A stretch of DNA of 64,000 nt from Paenibacillus tianjinensis (lineage in GTDB: Bacteria > Bacillota > Bacilli > Paenibacillales > Paenibacillaceae), in contig NZ_CP070969.1 in NCBI RefSeq assembly GCF_017086365.1, forward strand, positions 434,001 to 498,000, given 5' to 3'. Positions 26,727 to 34,643 of this stretch are shown piece after piece; the stretch's first letter is position 1, and every line of letters begins with the position of its first letter. The notes under the pieces were generated by a model that was given only the letters and a program-made list of their open reading frames with translations, ran no database searches and was not told the DNA's origin. The position numbers and the translations under genes were made by a program.

Positions 26727-26792
26727 TACACACAGGATAGTGTTCTGATTTTGACGGCAGTAAAGTTGTAATTACATCCATGAGGATTCTCA

Positions 26793-26840
26793 TAAACCGT
26801 ACCCGGGTGAAACGCTGCCTCTGGATGCGGTTTTTTTTGC
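26793..26840 (+). terminator. Probable terminator after the small gene
   Basis: AACCG pairs with CGGTT at the base of an imperfect hairpin, followed by a run of eight T. The stem is weak but the T-run is good. Confidence 0.5.
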
Positions 26841-26952
26841 TTACTTTTTTTTGAAAAACGGTTCAAAGGCTTTCTAATTAGTCAAATGAATTAATAGACA
26901 TAATTACATATGTATGCGTTTTACTATAAAATGGGCCTGCTTGCAAAATTTT

Positions 26953-26966
26953 TGTAAGCGCTATTA
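26953..26966 (+). promoter_or_regulatory. Candidate CcpA cre site upstream of ctaC
   Basis: TGTAAGCGCTATTA matches the cre consensus TGWAANCGNTNWCA at all but one position (T for C at position 13). It lies 62 bases before the -35 box. In Bacillus subtilis the cta operon is catabolite-controlled. Confidence 0.5.
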
Positions 26967-27027
26967 AATGCTGTAATGACAAGCCTTCTGATCAACAAAA
27001 AAGACTTTGTGAACTTGTTGTGAACGA

Positions 27028-27056
27028 TTGACAAAACACCCCCTTAAACTTATATT
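27028..27056 (+). promoter_or_regulatory. Sigma-A promoter of the cta operon
   Basis: Perfect TTGACA (27028-27033), 17-base spacer, TATATT (27051-27056), about 70 bases before ctaC. Confidence 0.75.
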
Positions 27057-27124
27057 AATAGTGATTGTTATAATTGACAGGAAAATCCTCTACTCTACGA
27101 AATCGGGAAAAGCGGGGTTGATCT

Positions 27125-28171
27125 ATGATGAAAACGTGGCAGGCTGGAAAGCGGCTTCTTCCCATGACCGCAACACTTGGACTCATTCTTGCCGGATGCG
27201 GACGGGAGGACCTGTCGGTACTCAGACCGCAGGGACCTGCAGCCGAAAGCTCGTTCGATCTGATGAAGCTGGCGATCACCATTATGATTGTCGTACTGCT
27301 GATCGTCTTTTCCATTGCGGCTTATGTGCTTATCCGTTTCCGCAGAAAACCGGAGCAGCGTGAGATTCCCGAGCAGGTAGAGGGTAATTTCAAGCTGGAA
27401 GTGCTCTGGACAGTCATCCCGCTGATCCTGGTGGTTGTACTTGCCGTTCCTACGGTCAGAGCGGTATTTGCTGCCGGGAATGATCACTCGGATGATAAAA
27501 ATGCGATTAAGGTTAAAGTAACCGGCCACCAGTACTGGTGGGAGTTCGAGTATACCGATTATGGCGTGAAGACGGCGCAGGATCTGGTGATCCCCGCCGG
27601 TAAGGATATTGCTTTTGAGCTGAGTACTGCGGATGTGCTGCATTCGTTCTGGGTACCCTCCCTCGCAGGCAAAATGGATACCAACCCTGACGGCACGATT
27701 AACCGTTTCAGCTTCAGTGCGCCAAATGAAGGCGTTTACCGCGGCAAATGTGCGGAGCTGTGCGGGCCGTCCCACGGCTTCATGGAATTCAAGGTGAAAT
27801 CGGTCAGCGATGCGGAGTTTGAGCAGTGGCTGGCTTCGATGAAGTCCCCGGCTGTCCTGCCGGAAGATCCGGAGATTGCCGCGAAATTCAAATCCGCCTG
27901 CCTGCAATGCCATGCCGTTGGGGATCAGGGTATTGCGATGGGTCCCGACCTGACCGGGATCGGCTCACGTGAGTCGGTAGCGGGCATTCTGCTGAATGAC
28001 GATACGGGTGTAGACGGCGCTCCAATTCTGGATAATCTCAAAACCTGGCTGCATGATCCGCAGGGCGTTAAGCCCGGCAACAAAATGCCGGATCCGAAGA
28101 AGGATCTCGGATTAACCGATGAAGAGATTGACGGAATCGCAGAGTATCTGGCCGGTTACACGCTGGACTAA
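27125..28171 (+). CDS. ctaC: Cytochrome c oxidase subunit II with fused cytochrome c (caa3 type)
   Basis: 348 residues. The N-terminus is a lipoprotein signal with lipobox LILAGC (Cys near residue 23). Two membrane helices follow (about 45-65 and 90-110). The CuA site is complete: the first His in ADVLHSFWVPS and the cluster CAELCGPSHGFM near residues 210-221. A C-terminal cytochrome c domain has the haem motif CLQCH near residue 260 and the Met ligand in GNKMPDPKK. Subunit II accepts electrons at the outer membrane face. ATG 27125 (a second ATG follows directly). First gene of ctaCDEF. Confidence 0.95.
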   Translation: MMKTWQAGKRLLPMTATLGLILAGCGREDLSVLRPQGPAAESSFDLMKLAITIMIVVLLIVFSIAAYVLIRFRRKPEQREIPEQVEGNFKLEVLWTVIPLILVVVLAVPTVRAVFAAGNDHSDDKNAIKVKVTGHQYWWEFEYTDYGVKTAQDLVIPAGKDIAFELSTADVLHSFWVPSLAGKMDTNPDGTINRFSFSAPNEGVYRGKCAELCGPSHGFMEFKVKSVSDAEFEQWLASMKSPAVLPEDPEIAAKFKSACLQCHAVGDQGIAMGPDLTGIGSRESVAGILLNDDTGVDGAPILDNLKTWLHDPQGVKPGNKMPDPKKDLGLTDEEIDGIAEYLAGYTLD

Positions 28172-28221
28172 AGCCTGCAGCGACAAGCGGAAGCAGCATA
28201 TTTGAAAAGGGGGTAGGAACC

Positions 28222-30138
28222 TTGGCTCAAACAGCGCAATCTTTGAATCCCGTCCGGCCGCCTGAGGCGGGTCACAGCGTCAAACGCCATACCGGGCTAA
28301 TGGATTGGCTCACCACCGTCGATCATAAAAAAATCGCGATTCTGTACCTGTGGGCCGGAGGTTTGTTTTTCGGCATCGGCGGGCTTGAGGCCATTCTGAT
28401 CCGCATCCAGCTGATTAAGCCGATGAATACCTTTCTGGATGCCCAGACGTTCAATGAATTAATCACGATGCACGGTACAACGATGATTTTTCTCGGGGTC
28501 ATGCCCGTTATCTTCGCACTGATGAATGCGGTTATTCCGCTGCAGATCGGCGCGCGCGACGTTGCCTTCCCTTTTCTGAATGCGCTCGGCTTCTGGACCT
28601 TTCTGTTCGGCGGCATTCTGCTCAATCTCAGCTGGATCATGGGCGGTGCGCCCGATGCCGGCTGGACATCATATACCCCGCTGTCTACTACAACCTACAG
28701 TGCCACTCACGGGGTGGATTTCTATACGATAGGCCTGCAGATTGCCGGACTCGGCACACTGATCGGCGGTATTAACTTTCTGGCGACCATCATCACGATG
28801 CGTGCGCCGGGGATGTCCTATATGCGGATGCCGATGTTTGCCTGGACCACCTTTATTACTTCCGCTATTATCCTATTTGCTTTTCCTGCCATTACCGTAG
28901 GACTTGTACTGCTTACCTTTGACCGCATTCTGGGAGCGAATTTCTTCGAGGTTGGCGGGGGCGGCAACCCGGTGCTCTGGCAGCATATTTTCTGGATCTT
29001 CGGCCATCCCGAAGTGTATATTCTCATTCTGCCGGCTTTCGGCATTATTTCTGAAGTCATCCCGACCTTTGCGCGCAAAAGATTGTTCGGCTACAGCTCG
29101 ATGGTCTTCGCAACGATTCTGATTGCCTTCCTGGGCTTCATGGTCTGGGCGCATCATATGTTTACCACCGGCCTCGGCCCGGTAGCGAATGCGCTGTTCT
29201 CCGTGTCTACGATGCTGATTGCCGTTCCGACCGGGATCAAAATCTTCAACTGGCTGTTTACGATGTGGGGCGGACAGGTGCGTTTCACCACCCCGAATCT
29301 GTTTGCAGTCGGCTTCATCCCTACCTTCACGATGGGCGGGGTAACAGGGGTCATGCTGGCTTCTGCTCCTGCTGATTTCCAGTTTCATGACACTTACTTC
29401 GTCGTCGCTCATTTTCACTATGTCATTGTCGGCGGTCTGGTGCTTGGCCTGTTTGCCGGGCTGCATTACTGGTGGCCGAAAATGTTCGGACGGATGCTGG
29501 GCGAGGGCCTGGGCAAATGGACCTTCTGGACCTTTATTATCGGGTTCCATATGACCTTCTTCGTGCAGCACTTCCTTGGTCTGATGGGTATGCAGCGCCG
29601 CGTATTCACGTATCTGCCAAACCAGCAATTTGATCTGTTGAATCTGATTAGTACGATTGGCGCGGGACTCATGGGTGTGGGAATGCTGTTTTTCCTGGCG
29701 AATATTTTCCTCACTTCCAGAAAGCCTGCCGATGCGGCGAATGACCCTTGGGAAGACGGACGGACGCTCGAATGGACGATTCCTTCGCCGCCGCCGGAGT
29801 ATAACTTCAAGCAGACACCGCTGGTGCGCGGCATCGATGCCTTCTGGAAGGAAAAAACCGCCGGACACAAAGGCATGACGCCATCTGAGCCTGTCGGATC
29901 GATTCATATGCCGTCGGCGACGATCCTGCCGTTCCTGATGTCTGTAGGGATTTTCATTGCCGGACTTGGATTTATGTTCAGCCGCGATACGTTCAGCAGT
30001 GAGGCTTTAAGCTTTCTTTTCAACAACTATATTGTTACCGGACTTGGACTGCTCATAACCTTCGGATCAATGCTGATGCGTTCGCTGTATGACGACCACG
30101 GCTGGCATATCGAGCCCGAAGAGCTGGAAGGAAGGTGA
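28222..30138 (+). CDS. ctaD: Cytochrome c oxidase subunit I
   Basis: 638 residues, TTG start after GGGGGTAGG. Twelve or more helices of the haem-copper oxidase core. Key residues are seen in TMHGTTMIFL (low-spin haem His), WIFGHPEVYILILPAFG (CuB His and cross-linked Tyr), AHHMFTTG (paired CuB His) and HDTYFVVAHFHYVIVGG (haem ligands). An extra C-terminal helical extension is usual for Bacillus CtaD. It reduces oxygen to water and pumps protons. Confidence 0.97.
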   Translation: MAQTAQSLNPVRPPEAGHSVKRHTGLMDWLTTVDHKKIAILYLWAGGLFFGIGGLEAILIRIQLIKPMNTFLDAQTFNELITMHGTTMIFLGVMPVIFALMNAVIPLQIGARDVAFPFLNALGFWTFLFGGILLNLSWIMGGAPDAGWTSYTPLSTTTYSATHGVDFYTIGLQIAGLGTLIGGINFLATIITMRAPGMSYMRMPMFAWTTFITSAIILFAFPAITVGLVLLTFDRILGANFFEVGGGGNPVLWQHIFWIFGHPEVYILILPAFGIISEVIPTFARKRLFGYSSMVFATILIAFLGFMVWAHHMFTTGLGPVANALFSVSTMLIAVPTGIKIFNWLFTMWGGQVRFTTPNLFAVGFIPTFTMGGVTGVMLASAPADFQFHDTYFVVAHFHYVIVGGLVLGLFAGLHYWWPKMFGRMLGEGLGKWTFWTFIIGFHMTFFVQHFLGLMGMQRRVFTYLPNQQFDLLNLISTIGAGLMGVGMLFFLANIFLTSRKPADAANDPWEDGRTLEWTIPSPPPEYNFKQTPLVRGIDAFWKEKTAGHKGMTPSEPVGSIHMPSATILPFLMSVGIFIAGLGFMFSRDTFSSEALSFLFNNYIVTGLGLLITFGSMLMRSLYDDHGWHIEPEELEGR

Positions 30139-30146
30139 ATCAGCCA

Positions 30147-30773
30147 ATGACAACCGCACATGCTGAAGCAGTGAATGGAACGCTGCCGCACGAACCGGAA
30201 AAAGCGACGCTGGAAGGCCGCAACAAGGTGCTTGCCTTCTGGCTGTTTCTCGGCGGGGAGGCTGTACTCTTCGGTACGCTGTTCGCCACATTCCTGGCCC
30301 TGCGCAATCAGACGAACGAAGGTCCGTCCGCGAATGAGCTGTTTCACCTGCCGCTGGTGGCGGCTGCGACGTTCCTGCTCCTGGTCAGTAGTCTGACCAG
30401 TGTGTTCGCTATCCAGGCGATGCACCGGAACCGCCCGGCGCTGCTTCGCTCCTGGCTGCTCGTTACTGTTGTGCTGGGTGCAGCCTTTCTCGGCCTGGAG
30501 ATTTACGAGTTCAGTGAATATGTGAGACATGAGGAATTCGGCATGACCACAAGTGCGTTCAGCTCGGCCTTCTATACGCTGGTCGGCTTCCACGGCGCAC
30601 ACGTTGCCTTCGGAATACTTTGGATCTCCGTACTGATCGGCCAGCTGGTCCGCAAAGGGCTGACGGTGGTAACGGCGCCTAAAATTTATGTCTCAGCAAT
30701 GTACTGGCATTTTATCGATGTGGTGTGGGTGTTTATCTTCACCGTTGTATACCTGCTTGGAAAGGTGGGCTGA
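30147..30773 (+). CDS. ctaE: Cytochrome c oxidase subunit III
   Basis: 208 residues. ATG 30147 is preferred over a GTG at 30135 that overlaps the ctaD stop, because GGAAGGTG is then correctly spaced. Five helices are visible. The family motif GFHGAHVAFGILWI and the C-terminal YWHFIDVVWVFIFTVVYL are clear. Subunit III stabilises the oxygen-reducing core. Four bases separate it from ctaF. Confidence 0.95.
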   Translation: MTTAHAEAVNGTLPHEPEKATLEGRNKVLAFWLFLGGEAVLFGTLFATFLALRNQTNEGPSANELFHLPLVAAATFLLLVSSLTSVFAIQAMHRNRPALLRSWLLVTVVLGAAFLGLEIYEFSEYVRHEEFGMTTSAFSSAFYTLVGFHGAHVAFGILWISVLIGQLVRKGLTVVTAPKIYVSAMYWHFIDVVWVFIFTVVYLLGKVG

Positions 30774-30777
30774 AGCC

Positions 30778-31101
30778 ATGGTAACGGAACAGCATCCGCA
30801 AGAGGGCAGTGTGAAGCACCGCCACCGGCAGGAGGGCCCTCAGCGGCATATCGTAGTGTTTATTTTCTCCGTCGTGCTGACCCTGATCGCGTTCGCGGCG
30901 GTAGCCGCGGGAGGCGTCAACGCTTCCTTTGCCGTTATTCTGCTGCTGGTCATGGCTGTCCTGCAGGTGTTTTTGCAGATGGGCTTCTGGATGCATCTGA
31001 AGGACAAGGGACATCTGATGCCGATCATATTCATGCTTGGCGGCTTTTTTATCGCCGGGACCTGCATCGTGATGGCACTTTACTGGGTATGGTGGGATTA
31101 A
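30778..31101 (+). CDS. ctaF: Cytochrome c oxidase subunit IV
   Basis: 107 residues from ATG 30778 with AAAGGTGGG upstream. A charged N-terminus (to about 25) is followed by three helices: HIVVFIFSVVLTLIAFAAVA, FAVILLLVMAVLQVFLQMGF and IIFMLGGFFIAGTCIVMALY. MHLKD after the second helix is typical of the small subunit IV of the Bacillus caa3 enzyme. Last gene before the terminator. Confidence 0.92.
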   Translation: MVTEQHPQEGSVKHRHRQEGPQRHIVVFIFSVVLTLIAFAAVAAGGVNASFAVILLLVMAVLQVFLQMGFWMHLKDKGHLMPIIFMLGGFFIAGTCIVMALYWVWWD

Positions 31102-31114
31102 GGCGGCGATGAGA

Positions 31115-31146
31115 AGAGGCCGGCGGCAGCCGTCGCCTCTTTTTTG
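31115..31146 (+). terminator. Terminator of ctaCDEF
   Basis: AGAGGC and CGG arms pair with CCG and GCCTCT over a short CAG loop; TTTTTT follows. Confidence 0.8.
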
Positions 31147-31201
31147 CTTTACGGGAAATAGGGCGGCCGGGTGGATTCGGGATTCAGCTTTGGCGTTTCA
31201 A

Positions 31202-31387
31202 TTAGTGAAAAAAATCCAGTTAATCGGCGCTTTTCTGCCCGGAATTGCGGATTAGATGGAAATACTCCACCTAGTTCTTCTGGAAAGCAGTGACTTGGCC
31301 TAAATAGAGCAAATTAGTTGGAGGTAATCCCACTAACCGCCCCGGTAGAAAGGTGAGGCGGAATTTAGCTGGAGTAAATCCAACTAA
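31202..31387. repeat. Array A: four 23-bp imperfect palindromes (TTAGTTGGA...TCCAACTAA type)
   Basis: Units at 31202-31224, 31252-31274, 31314-31336 and 31365-31387, each exactly 23 bp, with arms close to TTAGTTGGA and TCCAACTAA. Start-to-start distances are 50, 62 and 51. The array fills most of the gap between ctaF and ctaG. The copies are diverged from each other but keep the dyad, which suggests the symmetry is what matters. Confidence 0.75.
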
Positions 31388-31513
31388 TCCCCGTAAGAAA
31401 CAGCTGACATAGGAAACTTTGAGGCTGCCCAATCACAGCCATTCTGTAGATCTAACTTTGGCCCGAGTAGCAATACATCTATTATCAACTCTGCACAAGG
31501 GAGGAATTGTACG

Positions 31514-32434
31514 ATGCTGGGATTACAATACTTTAGCTTTGCCGACTTGTGGAGCCCGTTGATACTGGCAGCAACGCTGCTGCTGGCCGCCGGGTATCTG
31601 CTGCTGATCGGTCCGCTGGCGCAGCGCTTTCCAGGATCTGTTATAGTTCCGGTCCGGCAGAGAGTGCTGTTTATGGGCGGGCTGCTGGCGCTTTATCTGG
31701 CCCAGGGCGGTCCGGTAAGTCTGCTTGGGCATATCCTGTTTTCCTTCCATATGGTCAGTATGGCCTTATCCTATCTTATTGCGGTTCCGCTGATGATGCT
31801 GGGCATCCCGGACTGGTGCTGGCGTGCCTTGCTGAAGGTGAATCCGCTGCGGCGTCTCTCCTTCCTTGCCCATCCGGTGGTGGCGGCGCTGATGTTCAAT
31901 GGATTATTCTCGCTGTATCATCTGCCAGTGATTCATGATTATGTGATGCTGCATTTTGCGGTCCACCGCCTGTATTATGGTTTGCTGTTCCTGACAGCCG
32001 CGCTGATGTGGTGGACGCTGATTAATCCGCTGCCGGAGCGCCGGAAGGTCGGGAGCCTCGGCCAGATCGGCTTTATCTTTTTGAATATGGTGCTGCTGAC
32101 CCCGGCCTGCGGGCTGATTATTTTTGCGGGGGCTCCGCTCTATGCAACTTATAGTGATCCGAGTGCCTGGGCACGGGCGATGGGATACTGTGTATCCGGT
32201 GATCCGGCAGCACTGCTGCAGACTTTCGGCGGGCCGGACTTCTTCGGCGGACTGTCGCCCAAGGTGGATCAGCAGGTGGGCGGCATCGCCATGAAGTTCA
32301 TTCAGGAATTTATTTTTGCCTCGATGCTTGCTTATGTGTTCTATCATTGGTATAAAAAAGAGAACAGGCAAGACGACGCGGACACTTCCGCGCCATCCGG
32401 CGAGCTGGGGGATGGTGTTTTGACCCGGGTATAG
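31514..32434 (+). CDS. ctaG: Cytochrome c oxidase assembly protein CtaG (caa3_CtaG)
   Basis: 306 residues with seven or so helices. Family features are the His-bearing helices: SLLGHILFSFHMVSMALSYL, FNGLFSLYHLPVIHDYVM and VHRLYYGLLFLTAALMWW. Bacillus CtaG is needed for making active caa3 oxidase, probably in copper site assembly. ATG behind GGGAGG. It has its own upstream space holding repeat array A, and is followed after 26 bases by a DUF420 gene. Confidence 0.92.
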   Translation: MLGLQYFSFADLWSPLILAATLLLAAGYLLLIGPLAQRFPGSVIVPVRQRVLFMGGLLALYLAQGGPVSLLGHILFSFHMVSMALSYLIAVPLMMLGIPDWCWRALLKVNPLRRLSFLAHPVVAALMFNGLFSLYHLPVIHDYVMLHFAVHRLYYGLLFLTAALMWWTLINPLPERRKVGSLGQIGFIFLNMVLLTPACGLIIFAGAPLYATYSDPSAWARAMGYCVSGDPAALLQTFGGPDFFGGLSPKVDQQVGGIAMKFIQEFIFASMLAYVFYHWYKKENRQDDADTSAPSGELGDGVLTRV

Positions 32435-32460
32435 CAGGTAGAGCACCGAGGGGGATAATC

Positions 32461-32925
32461 ATGGATATCTTTACAGTGTTTCCGACGATCAGTACATCTT
32501 TCATCGTAATCAGTGCGGTGCTGGTGGCTATCGGCTGGAGACAGATCATCAAGGGCAAACGTGAAGCGCACAAGAAGACAATGATCGCTGCCGCAGTGGC
32601 TGCTACCTTGTTCTTCATTGTGTACATGTCAAGAACGGTGTTTGTAGGGAATACATCGTGGGGCGGACCGGATAATCTGTCGCTCTTGTATCACATTTTT
32701 CTGATATTTCATATCGTACTGGCAACGGTGGCAGCCGTGTTCGGGATTACGACACTTACGCTGGGCTTCAAAGCCAAGTATGCGAAGCACCGCAAATGGG
32801 GCAGAGTAACTGCTGTAATCTGGTTCATTACGGCCATTACAGGAGTTGCTGTGTACGTGCTGCTCTACATATTTTATCCTGGCGGGCATACCAAGCCGGT
32901 CTGGGATGCAATCTGGGGTTTTTAA
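32461..32925 (+). CDS. DUF420 family membrane protein (YozB/CtaM-like)
   Basis: 154 residues with four helices. MDIFTVFPTISTSFIVISAV, the conserved KREAHKKTMIAA after helix 1 and the His-bearing YHIFLIFHIVLATVA match the DUF420 family. In Staphylococcus aureus the relative CtaM is needed for a haem-copper oxidase. Its place behind ctaG supports an oxidase-assembly role here. ATG after GAGGGGG. It shares a transcript with ctaG, as the gap has no terminator. Confidence 0.85.
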   Translation: MDIFTVFPTISTSFIVISAVLVAIGWRQIIKGKREAHKKTMIAAAVAATLFFIVYMSRTVFVGNTSWGGPDNLSLLYHIFLIFHIVLATVAAVFGITTLTLGFKAKYAKHRKWGRVTAVIWFITAITGVAVYVLLYIFYPGGHTKPVWDAIWGF

Positions 32926-32934
32926 TTGGTTTTG

Positions 32935-32994
32935 AAGGCGGTCTGTGTACCGGCATCTTCCGTAAGGAGGGTGCTGATGCTCAGGCCTTTTTTT
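32935..32994 (+). terminator. Probable terminator after the DUF420 gene
   Basis: AAGGC pairs with GCCTT around an inner GCATC/GATGC hairpin, with a run of seven T at the end. Confidence 0.55.
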
Positions 32995-33045
32995 ATGTGT
33001 TTGAATAAGGTGAGCGGACAGCGCAGAATCCTCCAAATTCGAGGG

Positions 33046-33249
33046 AATGAGAGCGATAAGTCCCTCCGGATCCGCCGGAATAGGGCAGTGATGCGGAATG
33101 AGAGGTATAAACACCTCCGAATTCGAAGATAGTGGGCTACATGGCTGAGTTAAGGGGATAAATCCCGTAGAATTTGCCGGAAACAAGCTGCGTGGCGAAA
33201 TTAATGGGATAAATCCCATAGAATTAGAATTCACAAATAGCTGTCTGTA
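33046..33249. repeat. Array B: degenerate 51-bp tandem repeat carrying a palindrome around ATAAAT
   Basis: Four copies begin at 33046, 33097, 33148 and 33199, exactly 51 bases apart. Each holds a dyad of the type ATGGGATAAATCCCATAG near its start; the last copy has the best symmetry (AATTAATGGGAT / ATCCCATAGAATT). A shorter diverged piece of the same type starts near 33028. No reading frame runs through it convincingly. Confidence 0.8.
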
Positions 33250-33374
33250 GTAGATACAAATGTTAATATATTCTCCCCTGTCGCCGCTTAGTGCAGCTAT
33301 AAGGAATTGAACGAATTTTCATAAGCTAACGAACGGAGGAACACAACAGTTTCAATATTTATCCAAACTAAACC

Positions 33375-33424
33375 TTGACTCTGGAAAATACAGGACATAT
33401 ACTGTGTATATAGATATATACAGT
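33375..33424 (+). promoter_or_regulatory. Promoter and operator of the GntR/ABC operon
   Basis: TTGACT (33375-33380), 17-base spacer and TATACT (33398-33403). Overlapping the -10 is a 24-base dyad (33401-33424; half-sites ACTGT.TATAT) with 10 of 12 matched positions. It is well placed for the YtrA-type GntR repressor encoded in the operon. Confidence 0.7.
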
Positions 33425-33486
33425 AAGCACAGAGCTATACACACTGAATCTGTATATCCTCTGAATTTAAGTGAGGTTGAGGCAAT

Positions 33487-34215
33487 ATGACAACAATCAA
33501 ACAGGCCTGGATTATTGTAAGGAGTGACTTCCGCGGAGACAGGCTGAAGCTGGTGTGGGCATTTCTTGGGGCGGTCGTATTAATGGGGTACATGGGGATG
33601 ATGACCGGAATGGTCACAGATGATGTGCTGGGCGAAGGGGAGGCTAAGGTCCTTGCCGACTTCATGCTCGTTACCGTCATTCCTATGCTGGGCTTTACTT
33701 TCTCCAGACGGAAGATGAAGTATGTGATGGACGATTCCTATACCCGGATGCTGGCCTACATGCGCAGTCTGCCGGTTCCATCTGCAGTGATCCTCTGCAA
33801 AAGAAAGCTTCATACGGTGCTCTCTTTTTCGTTGAACGGAGTGCTGTTCTTCGGCCTGATCTATACACTTAGCTCCGATATGCGGCATGAACTTCCTCTA
33901 CCGGCCTATCTGACCTTCGCTCTAACCTGGGTCGGCTACGGGCTGATCGTTACAGGGATGTTCATTTTCATCGAACTGCTGACCAGCGGCAAAGCCTACT
34001 GTGGATGGATGTTTCTATTCATGCTGCTGTCCATCATTGCCGCTTTGCTCATTAGTCTGGCGGGAGGGAATCTCTTCCTGTACACTTTGAGCTGCTCTAA
34101 GGAGTGGGGGCTGTTGTCCCCGCTGATGTGGGGAAGCCTGCTGCTGGGAACTGCATCGGTGCAGCTGTTCTCCGCATGGACGATTCAACGGCTTAAGAGC
34201 CGCGATCTCGTATGA
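33487..34215 (+). CDS. ABC-2 type transporter permease
   Basis: 242 residues, six predicted helices, starting at ATG 33487 after GAGGTTGAGG. No signature motif beyond the membrane pattern (for example GLIVTGMFIFIELLTSG). It is the first gene of an operon with a YtrA-type regulator and two ATPases, which is the usual layout of YtrABCDEF/BcrA-like envelope stress transporters. Function by context only. Confidence 0.7.
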   Translation: MTTIKQAWIIVRSDFRGDRLKLVWAFLGAVVLMGYMGMMTGMVTDDVLGEGEAKVLADFMLVTVIPMLGFTFSRRKMKYVMDDSYTRMLAYMRSLPVPSAVILCKRKLHTVLSFSLNGVLFFGLIYTLSSDMRHELPLPAYLTFALTWVGYGLIVTGMFIFIELLTSGKAYCGWMFLFMLLSIIAALLISLAGGNLFLYTLSCSKEWGLLSPLMWGSLLLGTASVQLFSAWTIQRLKSRDLV

Positions 34216-34231
34216 GAGGGCGGTGGTAAGG

Positions 34232-34627
34232 ATGTGGATACCCATTCAGATTAACGAGAACAGCGCTGAGCCGCTGTACCATCAGATTGAAACACAGCTG
34301 CGGTCACTCATCATCAGCGGCGGAATAACAGAAGGGACACTGCTTCCTTCGATCCGCGAGTTTGCCGGAGATCTGAAATGCAGCGTCATTACGGTCCGCC
34401 GGGTCTATCAGGATCTGGAGAATGAAGGACTGCTGCGGACCCGGCAGGGAACGGGTACCTTCGTCTCCCATGTGGGAGAAGGCGCTATGGAGGAATACAA
34501 GCGGGAAGCCGTCAGCAAAGCATTGGAAAGTGCCGTCGATGTCGGTTTGTCCGTGCAATGCAGTGCAGAAGAGCTGACCCGGATATTTACGGACATCGTG
34601 AAGAGCAAATATAACAAACAGGGATGA
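34232..34627 (+). CDS. GntR family regulator, YtrA subfamily
   Basis: 131 residues. ATG 34232 gives MWIPIQINENSAEPLYHQIE, the normal YtrA-type beginning; a GTG three codons earlier is the alternative. The winged helix spans residues 10-80 (SIREFAGDLKCSVITVRRVY, then TGTFV). The short C-terminal part (80-131) is too small for a ligand domain and is the dimerisation helix pair of the YtrA subfamily. Likely represses its own operon through the dyad at 33401-33424. Confidence 0.88.
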   Translation: MWIPIQINENSAEPLYHQIETQLRSLIISGGITEGTLLPSIREFAGDLKCSVITVRRVYQDLENEGLLRTRQGTGTFVSHVGEGAMEEYKREAVSKALESAVDVGLSVQCSAEELTRIFTDIVKSKYNKQG

Positions 34628-34643
34628 AGGGTGGAGTCATTGC

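Noticed and set aside
28873..29907. A 344-codon minus-strand frame opposite ctaD
   Set aside because: It is an antisense shadow of the highly conserved oxidase subunit I gene.
31202..31387. CRISPR array
   Set aside because: The repeat units are only 21-23 bp, diverged and palindromic, the spacers vary between 27 and 39 bases, and no cas genes are present.
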